From Dermacentor variabilis (lineage: Eukaryota > Arthropoda > Arachnida > Ixodida > Ixodidae): a DNA stretch of 64,000 bases. The notes below the pieces were generated by a model that saw only the letters and a list, made by a program, of their open reading frames with translations, ran no database searches and was not told the DNA's origin. The first letter of the stretch is position 1, and each line of letters opens with the position of its first letter. Both the position numbers and the translations under genes were made by a program. Location: NCBI RefSeq assembly GCF_050947875.1, contig NC_134569.1, positions 21,117,631 to 21,181,630 of the forward strand, given 5' to 3'. Positions 57,235 through 64,000 of the stretch are shown piece by piece.

Positions 57235-57672
57235 CAGCGAAGCTGAAACGTGCGGCCGCGATGTTTATCACTGGGTTAATCCCGGCGGTTCATTTGACTA
57301 CGGCTTGGTAGACTGCCGGACCCTCGCTCCGCAGTTGCTGCTTGCGCTCGGCTGCACGAGCCTGTCCTTGCGCCCGGACTGCAGCATCGGTACGGCGTAG
57401 ACGAGCTCGTTCCCGGTTCTGCTGGCAGCGTTGCTGATCGAAAGCTGCCTGCTCCTTAGGAGTAAGTATGACGCGTGACCTACCCATTTCGGAGCTGCAG
57501 AGGAACTGCTGCACGCGCGCTTGGCTGCAACGCAGAGTAACGACGTCACTACTGGCGTAGCCAATCGCGCGCTTTTCTTTTTCGCGCGTGCGCATGGGGT
57601 TGCGCCAAAGGAGTTTTCGGCGTACAGGCGACAGACGGACGGTATAATAGGCTTGCCTTGTACAGCTTCACT
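57235..57672 (-). mobile_element. Small inverted-repeat element with a basic reading frame
   Basis: CAGCGAAGCTG at 57,235-57,245 is mirrored by ACAGCTTCACT at 57,662-57,672, with the core AGCGAAGCTG/AGTGAAGCTG inverted. On the minus strand, a CTATTATACC sequence near the right end could act as a TATA box for the reading frame listed separately. Short insertions with these ends are, to my recollection, very frequent in tick genomes, but copy number cannot be measured here. Confidence 0.5.
57290..57487 (-). CDS. Small basic repeat-type protein, STPR-like
   Basis: From the ATG at 57,487 the frame encodes 65 residues starting MGRSRVILTPKEQAAFDQQR. An extended frame from 57,595 is open but I prefer the shorter start, because the MGRSRV beginning followed by a TPKEQAAF-like phrase recurs in predicted tick proteins as I remember them. 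The rest is a charged helix rich in Arg, Gln and Ala (QNRERARLRRTDAAVRAQG, then ARAAERKQQLRSEG), with about a 23-residue spacing between RER/RARLRR and AER/KQQLR. That resembles the STPR DNA-binding repeat (score and three amino-acid peptide repeat). It lies inside an inverted-repeat element and may be element-encoded, not a host gene. Confidence 0.4.
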   Translation of the reverse strand: MGRSRVILTPKEQAAFDQQRCQQNRERARLRRTDAAVRAQGQARAAERKQQLRSEGPAVYQAVVK

Positions 57673-58110
57673 TTAAAACTTCTTTCTTTCTGAAAATTGT
57701 CTGTAGATGCAGCGAACGCTGTCATTGTTAATGGCCACTACAATGTGTCCCAACAAACGTACCGTACCGTTGATGCTAAAGGCAGTGCATTTTGCGAACT
57801 CCTTGTTTAGCCTTCACACTGCGAGTAACGATGTGTCAAGGTAATCAGTTCGATATTCGAACCAGTGATACGGAAACCCGAGGGAACTGTGGATTTCGCT
57901 GGCGAAGGCTTCATACTTTCGTCATGGTATACAGCGTTGGTATTTGCGCTTGTTGGTATGCCGTCACAAAGGCGTTTATTGTAGGGTAATGCGCATGAAC
58001 GCCGGGAAAGAACATGTAGGAAGAGCGCTTTGTAGTGGGTCCTGTTCTTCCTTTGCTTCCGCGTACTAGTTGCGCCATTGAACGCCTTCAGGTAAAGCGT
58101 GCATGGGTTC
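57673..58110. other. No supported gene
   Basis: Short open frames on both strands, with no recognisable domains, between the small inverted-repeat element and the 3' end of a minus-strand LINE. Confidence 0.5.
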
Positions 58111-60177
58111 ATCATCATCATCATCATCATTTATTTACCCTTAAGGGTCCCTGATGGGGCATTACATAAGGGGGGGGGGTAAGAAATGGTAACCACAGGT
58201 CACAAAGATAAAACACGTTAATACAGATTGCAAGAACTGGTAAACACAGTAAACACATGAAAATGAAAAAGCCGATAGAAGGGCTTACCACTGGCGTTGT
58301 AGACAACACTAGTGTAATAATAACAGTTTAAATTCTACAGAACTTGTTTCATGGACCATACCGTCAGGAAGTACATTCCAATCCGATATGGCAGTCGGCA
58401 GAAATGATTTATTGAAAGCGTTAGTTGAACCATGGATGCGTTGAACACTGTGACAAACAGACATCATGATGATCCCATGGGCGGCAGAATTAGGCTCTCA
58501 CGTAAATGAGGAAAATGATAGTATAGCTTATGAAAAAGGCAGAAACCTGCTATTTTATGACGGGATGCCAAGCGGGTTAGACCAATCGAAGCTTTGATGT
58601 TAGTAACGCTCAACCGAGAATCATTTTTGGATGTTATAAAATGAGCAGCTCGATTTTGTTTGCCTCTAACGCCTGGATAAAGGTACTCTTGATGGGGGTT
58701 CCAGACAGGGGATGCGTATTCAAGCTTGGTACGGATGAAGGTTTCGTATGGGATTAGTCTAACCGTGGGCGAAGCAAACGTGAGTGATCGTCTGATGAAA
58801 CCTAGTGATTTGGAAACGCTTGCAGAAAGCGGCGTGATGTGCTTTGAACAGCTTAGATTACTTGTTATTTCTATGCCTAGATACCTATAAGATTCCACTT
58901 GTGATAACGAAGTACTGTTTAGCGTGTATGAGAAATGTAGGTTAGATCTTTTACGAGACACGTGCATAGACTTACATTTTGATACATTTAACTGCATGAG
59001 CCAGGTCGAACAGCAATTTTGGATTAAGGTTAAATCATCCTGCAGCAATGACTGATTGTTAATAGTAGAGATACGTCGGTAGAGAACGCAATCATCCGCA
59101 AACAGACGAATGGATGATGAAATTTCAGCAGGAAGGTCATTGATAAAAATAAGGAACAAAAGCGGGCCAAGAACAGAGCCATAAGGCACTCCAGAGATAA
59201 CGTTAGTAGGGGCAAAAGGTTGACTTTCGATGACGGTGTACTGCGAACGATTAGTTAAAAATCAGTGAATCCATGAAAGTATCAGTGGGTCCAGTGAAAG
59301 GCAAGAAAGTTTAGTCATGAGACGCTGGTGAGGAAGACGGTCGATCAAAAGCCTTAGAAAAATCAAGGTAAGTGACGTCATTTGGAAAGGATTAGTCTAG
59401 GTTTAGGCGCAGGTCAGTCGTGAATTCATAAGGTTGAGATTCGCATGAAAAGCCGGACCGAAATCCGTGTGGATTTGAGAAGAAAAAGGAATTATTATCC
59501 ATGTGATTTGCCACATGGGAGTAAATTATATGTTCGATAAGTTTGCATGCAATGCATGTTAACGATATAGGACGATAATTTGACGAATCGGAGCGGCTTC
59601 CTGCATTAAAAACCGGTACCTCTCTGCTTACCTTCCACTCGGACGGAATTTCGTCACTGGAAATAGACTGCGTGAAAATGATTTGTAGTACGTGACTGGA
59701 TATTACTTTTGTGCCTTTAAGGATTTTAGGAGATATTTTGTCAGGCCCACGGGCACTGGATATCATTAAATGATCAATTATTTTACAGATTCCTTCTGTC
59801 GAGATACTAACTGGTGAAATTTGAGCGAAATTTGAGGTGAGCGGTATAGAATATTAGCAGCTGGTTCCTGGGTGAAAACGGACGTGAAGTACGCATTCAA
59901 AACGTCAGAACGAAGCTCCTTCGGAACGACAGAACTATCCTGATATAATAAAGAGATGTTATGCGAGCCTACGGCTGGGAGTTAACAAAGCCCAAAACGT
60001 TTTTGGGTTATTTCAGAGATTGTAAAGTAAGTGCTTGTTTTAGAAGTGTCGTTTCGTGCTCCTCAGCAATTTCGTATAATTATGCACTCTCAGCACTTTT
60101 CCCATTTTAGTGCTGAATTGGAGCTCTTGACTTCCCTGCACAACCGCTTTTTCTTGTTAGATAATTTTCTTTCTTTC
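58111..60177 (-). mobile_element. CR1/L2-like non-LTR retrotransposon, 5'-truncated
   Basis: The 3' end (left side in this orientation) is TAAGGGTAAATAAATG followed by an (ATG)n tail at 58,111-58,130. Coding runs from about 58,464 to the right edge, where a tetranucleotide array abuts it at 60,178. The N-terminal-most visible part reads LSNKKKRLCREVKSSNSALK WEKC, the linker before reverse transcriptase. The endonuclease half is missing. Several stops and frame changes show it is inactive. Confidence 0.85.
58464..59766 (-). pseudogene. Reverse transcriptase of the CR1/L2-like LINE, broken
   Basis: Frame 59,766-59,392 gives the fingers region: ARGPDKISPKILK, SSNYRPISLTCIACKLIEH and NPHGFRSGFSCE. 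A frame change follows near the segment that should read YLDFSKAFD, then a stop after SWIH. Frame 59,189-58,464 gives PYGSVLGPLLFLIFINDLP (Gln of the usual PQGS replaced by Tyr), the catalytic SIRLFADDCVLY with both Asp residues intact, YRYLGIEITSNLS and the thumb RTKLEYASPVWNPHQ. It ends HKLYYHFPHLRESLILPP, close to the usual C-terminus. The product would copy element RNA at a nicked target. With at least one frameshift, one stop and no endonuclease it cannot act alone. Confidence 0.85.
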
Positions 60178-60234
60178 GGACGGACAGACGGACAGACGGA
60201 CGGACGGACGGACGGACGGACGGACGGACGGACG

Positions 60235-60299
<65 letters not shown>
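60178..60299. repeat. (GACG)n(GACA)n tetranucleotide array = LINE 3' tail
   Basis: GGAC-type units (60,178-60,240) pass into CAGA-type units (60,241-60,299). The array directly follows TTAAAGTTCGTT of the minus-strand LINE 3' end, so it is that element's tail. It abuts the truncated 5' end of the CR1/L2-like LINE. Confidence 0.92.
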
Positions 60300-60368
60300 C
60301 GAACTTTAATCCTGAGGAGCTACTGTCAGGACCTCCTAACGGGAGACCTTTGTAGCCGCTGGCCGCAC

Positions 60369-62102
60369 TCACGTAGAGGACAGAACGCCGTGACGTTCCA
60401 CCCTTTCCTGGGCCCTCTGAATAGCCTGGGTTTGATGTTGGAGTACCGTGCTTCTGATGGCCTCCTCCGATTCGGCTTCGCTGGAGAGGCAGTCGTTAGG
60501 CAACGCGGGACATCGACAGAGCATGTGAGCCACAGAACAAAACGTTTCACTGCAGTCAGGACAACTAGGGTCCACATCTGAGTACATCCTGCTGAGGAAT
60601 CCCCGCGACGGGAAAGATACCGTCTGCGACATTCGAAGAGTAGCTGACCGACCTCTACTGAGCTTCGGGTGAGGCAGAGGATAATTTCTCCGACCAAGTT
60701 GGTAATGTTTAGTAATTTCATTAAATGTGAGGAGTGGAGCGTTCTGCTTAGTCCCTTCCTGCCCCTCCGGAGCCTCCAGACCGTCGCGGCGCGTGAGTTC
60801 TCGCGCACGGTCCTGGGCCAGCTCGTTGAGGTTTGGGAAGCCCTCAAGAACGTTCGTCCCCATGTGTGCGGGGAACCACGTGATATAATGAAAACCGGGG
60901 CAAGCCCTTTTCTCTAAAATAGAGGCCGCTTCTCGTGCGAGGTTACCCAACTCGAAAGCTCTGATTGCGTCTCTCGAGTTAGTGTAAATGTAGGAACGCT
61001 CTGGGTCACACAAGGCCAGCGCAACCGCAATTTTCTCTGCTATACTCGCGGTGGCCGCTCTGACCGAGGCCGAGGAGCGAAGCACCCCCTGTCCGTCTAC
61101 AACCGGCAACGTGAACAATCTCCTGTTCCCGTACTGCGCCGCATCGACAAAGACCGCAGAGTATCTGTCATCTCTAACTTTCTTCAATATAGCTCGTGCA
61201 CGGGCTTTACGTCTGCCCTCGTTGTGCTGTGGATGCAAGTTTCGCGAGAAGGGCCTCACCAGGTAGGTCGCCCTCGTTTCTCGTGTCAATGTTATGCGCC
61301 GGTCCTCCATTATCCTAGGAGCCATGCCAACGTCGTCGAGAATTCGCCTGCCAGCTCTGGTCGACGATAGCCTAACCACCTGTGCAGTGACCTGTGCCTC
61401 TATGATCTCGTCCATGCTATTGTGCATCCCCAGTTGATCTAGCCTGTCGGAGCTTGTGGCAATAGGCAAGCCTAGCACTTTCTCGATACTCTTGCACATG
61501 AGGGTGTTTAATTTGATCTTTTCCATTTTTGTCCATACTAGAGCTGACGCCACATAGTTAATATGACTCATGAGAAAGGCGTTGTACATCCGAAGGAGGT
61601 TATCATCACCTAACCCCTTTCGGTTGGATACTCTAGCAATTAACCTCAACATATTCTCCGTCTTGGCTGTAACGTGGGTAATTGTTCTGGCATTACAGCC
61701 CCTCGCGTCTATGAGCAGGCCAAAGATCTTAACTGAGTCGACTCTAGGAATTTTCTGCCCATTAGTCGCGTATAATACCGCGGGTAGCTGGTTGAATGGT
61801 GTCAGACCCCTAGCCCCTTGCTTTGCGGATCTGTAACGTAACAGCTCCGATTTACTCGTAGACAGCTTGAGACCCGTGTCCGCGAGGTAAGCCTCCGTCT
61901 CGTCCAAGGCCGCTTGTAGAGCTTGCTCCATTTCAGCTAGGGAGCCCCCTGGGCACCAGATCGTGATGTCACCTGCGTAAAGTGCGTGGCCTAGGCCCTG
62001 GAGGCCGCCCAGCCTGTCTGATAGATCCTTCATGACTATATTGAAGAGCAGTGGCGATATGACTGATCCCTGAGGGGTACCCCGAACCCCCAATCTGTAC
62101 AC
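60369..62102 (-). pseudogene. LINE RT C-terminal half, RNase H and zinc knuckle (catalytic mutations)
   Basis: A long uninterrupted frame of 577 residues. Residues 9-27 are the RT motif TPQGSVISPLLFNIVMKDL. The catalytic box is LYAGDITIW at 41-49, where the first Asp of YADD is Gly, which should abolish polymerisation. The thumb region follows (about 50-250). The RNase H domain has the first Asp in AVFVDAAQYG and the Glu in ASIAEKIA, but the third acidic site reads YTNSRDAI in place of the usual TDS, so that Asp is Asn. Near the C-terminus CPDCSETFCSVAHMLCRCP is the zinc knuckle. Both enzyme sites are damaged although the frame is open, so the damage is by substitution and the copy is probably not very old. 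Confidence 0.87.
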
Positions 62103-62890
62103 GCTCGACCGAATCTGCCCCCCCTCCCCCCCTGAATAGTAGCAGTTCTATTCACGAGACAGGACCTGACAAAGGCCTGGAATTCGACTCCTAGGCCTAT
62201 CCCAGCCGTGGCCTGCAGACTGTATCTATGTAACGCTGTGTCGAACGCCTTAGTGAGGTCCAGGGCGATAATCTCCCTCACGTCCCGGGTGCCGCTATCA
62301 AAGATTTGCTTCCTTAGCATTAGCATAACCTCCTGCGTCGATAGGCCGGGCCGAAAACCAGCCATATTATCTGGGAAGAGGTCTGTGCGCTCTATGTACC
62401 CGGAAACCCTGTACAAGATCGCGTGCTCAGCTACCTTGCCTATGCACGAGATTAGTGATATTGGTTTCATGTTGGTCCAAATGAAGGGGTTTTCTTGGTT
62501 TAGGGATGAGTGTCACTATAGCCGACCTCCATCCGTCAGGCACCTGTCCTGTCTCCCATACTCTGTTCACCTCCTTAGTTAGTTGTTCCACTGCCTTATC
62601 GTCCAGGTTTCGTAACAGCCTGTTAGAAACTTTATCCGGACCCGGAGCCGATCTCCTGTTTAAATTGTAGAGCACCGCCCTGATTTCCGATTCTGTGAAG
62701 GGCGCGTCCAGTTCCTCTACCGTCGCACACTCGATTTGCGGATAATCCTCTCCCTGCGTCGGCCCTATAGGAAGGTATCTATCTATTCTATTAGAGAGAT
62801 AACTTTTTCTTTATAAGAAGACCAGTTTTCGTCAATAGACCTAGTAGGAGCTGATTGTTCAAAGTGTTGGAGAAATTCGATCATTTCCTC
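62036..62890 (-). pseudogene. LINE RT N-terminal half, frameshifted
   Basis: Upstream of the 577-residue frame, the RT fingers appear in other frames: RRSAPGPDKVSNRLLRNL (near 62,650), WRSAIVTLIPKPRKP, PISLISCIGKVAEHAILYR, MAGFRPGLSTQEVMLML and REIIALDLTKAFDTALH. The step from IPKPRKP to the PISLISC segment and the step at about 62,110-62,140, where a C/G run lies (GGGGGGGAGGGG), both need frame changes. In an intact element these pieces form one ORF2 with the frame at 60,369-62,102. Confidence 0.82.
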
Positions 62891-62899
62891 ATTGATTTT

Positions 62900-62993
62900 G
62901 GATGGATGGATGGATGGATGGATGGATGGATGGATGGATGGATGGATGGATGGATGGATGGATGGATGGATGGATGGATGGATGGATGGATGG
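62900..62993. repeat. (TGGA)n tetranucleotide array = LINE 3' tail
   Basis: About 23 units of TGGA, the tail of the minus-strand LINE fragment that inserted here. Trp-Met-Asp-Gly reading frames across it are artefacts. Confidence 0.97.
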
Positions 62994-63230
62994 ACGCAAA
63001 ACTTTAATGAAGGTCCTGAGGTGCGCGACTCAGCGCGCTGCGGGCCGCTCCCACGTTGGGACAGTCAGGCCATGCCCGACCGCCGCATCGTGGGCCCTCT
63101 GGACAGTACATAGTTGCGCCCCGGCATCGGGGCTCTTGGCAGTGGAGAGCCACTTGTCCTCATTGATTTGTCCTGTGCCTCGTAACGAGCGGCAATGCCA
63201 GAGCATATGGTGGCATAAATGTCGGGATAA
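62902..63230 (-). mobile_element. Young LINE 3' fragment inserted into the R1/I-like LINE
   Basis: On the minus strand this reads [20 protein letters not shown] and later [20 protein letters not shown] then PAAR and stop, the C-terminus of a relative of the surrounding LINE. A short 3' untranslated region ends TTAAAGTTTTGCG and a (TCCA)n tail (62,902-62,993). It is flanked by an exact 11-bp direct repeat ATTGATTTTGG (62,891-62,901 and 63,231-63,241), the target-site duplication. Removing the insert rejoins the host element's reading direction. Confidence 0.82.
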
Positions 63231-63241
63231 ATTGATTTTGG

Positions 63242-63341
63242 AAAAATCTGCTTTTCTGTTGTCGCGAATGTACTTTACTGAACGTTGGCGCGAAGGAATT
63301 GAAAGAGCGAGGCTGAAAAACATTAACATATGTAACACATG
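63242..63341 (-). mobile_element. Displaced upstream part of the interrupted R1/I-like LINE
   Basis: Minus-strand sequence from about 63,320 to 63,242 (reading [19 protein letters not shown]) runs directly into the target-site duplication and, after removal of the insert, into the 62,890 side (about [19 protein letters not shown]). Where it ends on the right is unclear; similarity fades before the palindrome. Confidence 0.5.
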
Positions 63342-63385
63342 TATATATGTTAGTGTGCTACATATGTAGCACACTAACATATATA
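63342..63385. repeat. Perfect 44-bp palindrome
   Basis: Two 22-base arms meet with no spacer at CATATG (centre between 63,363 and 63,364). Each arm contains TGTTAGTGTGCTACAT or its inverse. Beyond the perfect part, imperfect symmetry continues (ACATGTAT on the left and AACACATG on the right with a small offset). It could be the junction of a head-to-head inversion or a cruciform-forming site. Confidence 0.95.
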
Positions 63386-63430
63386 ACACATGTAGCATGA
63401 TTCGAGACCAACCTTATAACGGTGGTCGAT

Positions 63431-64000
63431 TCAACGCGATACGCATTGTGGCTGAAAAATGAGATCGTTGCGGAGTGTTGAATGATGGTCTAGATTCTGA
63501 AAAAGAACAAAATGTGGTATTTTACGACGAGAAAAAAGTGGCGTAAGTACAAGGTTGGGTTTCATGGCAGATGCACTTGCAGTTCTATTGTAATTACACA
63601 AGATTAAACGAACTGAGTTATAGTGAACGAGTTCTAATGAATTCATTTGTTTGCCAATGGCACTATCCCAGACAGCGCATAAATATTCTAGTTACGGGCG
63701 TATAAGGGTGATATAAAGAAGCATTTTTAGGGATGAACGGGTGCTTGAAAAGTTACGGTGTAGGTAGCCAAGCATGCGGTTAGCATTGCTAATTACGTAG
63801 TGACTAGGGAGATTGCAAGTTAAGTTAGCAGAGATATGCACACCTAGGTATATATAAGTTAAATACCAAGGGAACATTATTTAGGTAATATGTATGCATG
63901 CTGTTAGTTATTCGGGATACACGCATCACTTTACATTTGCCAACGTTTAGTTCTAGTAACCAATGTTTGCACCAGTTAGCTAAGTAATTATATCAGGCTT
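63431..64000 (-). mobile_element. CR1/L2-like LINE fragment running off the window
   Basis: On the minus strand: YLGVHISANLTCNLPSHY, NANRMLGYLHRNFSSTRSSL, KMLLYITLIRP, then a TAA stop, LEYLCAVWDSAIGKQ and NSVRLILCNYNRTASASAMK with SRRKIPHFVLFQNLDHH. This is the thumb and C-terminal region of the same kind of reverse transcriptase as at 58.5-59.8 kb, here with an in-frame stop and a 3' truncation near 63,431. The upstream catalytic domain lies beyond the window if present. Confidence 0.75.

Larger units (their letters stand above)
60300..62890 (-). mobile_element. R1/I-like non-LTR retrotransposon, interrupted and degraded
   Basis: Read on the minus strand this covers reverse transcriptase, an RNase H domain, a C-terminal zinc knuckle and a short 3' untranslated region ending TTAAAGTTCGTT plus a tetranucleotide tail. 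Its upstream part resumes at 63,242 beyond a younger insertion (62,902-63,230). No endonuclease domain is visible. The combination of R1/I-style reverse transcriptase with RNase H and a late C-x2-C-H-C knuckle supports the I/R1 group; finer placement needs a tree. Confidence 0.85.

Overview
This window is eukaryotic, repeat-rich, intron-bearing DNA and almost certainly comes from a hard (ixodid) tick. The best evidence is four copies of a tRNA-derived SINE that I recognise as the tick Ruka family, together with non-LTR retrotransposon families of the kind common in tick genomes. There are no operons, rRNAs, free tRNA genes or CRISPR arrays. Most open frames are short, overlap on both strands and show no protein features. 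I call only one host gene with confidence.

Layout. From 1 to about 16.5 kb there is gene-poor DNA with two LINE 3' ends and a (TA)n array. From 16.5 to 21.3 kb there is a plus-strand cluster of LINE fossils: an RNase H plus zinc-finger C-terminus with an in-frame stop, a second zinc-finger remnant, a CR1/L2-like 3' end with a (GAAT)n tail, and another 3' end. From 21.3 to 44.2 kb it is mostly anonymous, with GC-rich patches, one good and one eroded Ruka SINE, a LINE C-terminal fossil at 28.5 kb, a Penelope-like reverse transcriptase fossil at 29.6-30.3 kb next to a second (TA)n array, and a motif-dense patch at 35.5 kb. An LTR lies at 44.2-44.9 kb.

The host gene runs on the plus strand from 47,131 to 54,317. 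Four coding exons join in frame (phases 2, 2, 0) and encode the last 710 residues of a protein. It has a helical start, a long Ser/Thr/Pro/Glu-rich acidic linker, a basic region, a block of 14 cysteines, and a single transmembrane helix ending six residues from the stop, so it looks like a tail-anchored membrane protein. I do not recognise its family. Its introns have collected many insertions: a hAT-like element interrupted by a Tigger/pogo-like element, a minisatellite, a Ruka SINE and a MITE with long inverted repeats. Intron 2 also contains a 163-bp open segment with splice sites whose phases match those of exon 3 exactly, so it could be an alternative exon.

From 57.2 kb to the end the window is transposon-dominated. 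It holds a small inverted-repeat element with a basic reading frame, a minus-strand CR1/L2-like LINE, a minus-strand R1/I-like LINE itself interrupted by a younger relative with an 11-bp target-site duplication, a perfect 44-bp palindrome, and another CR1/L2-like fragment running off the end. Several LINE 3' ends here each carry a different short tandem tail, so they appear to be the source of the local microsatellites. All assignments rest on reading the sequence; no database search was run.
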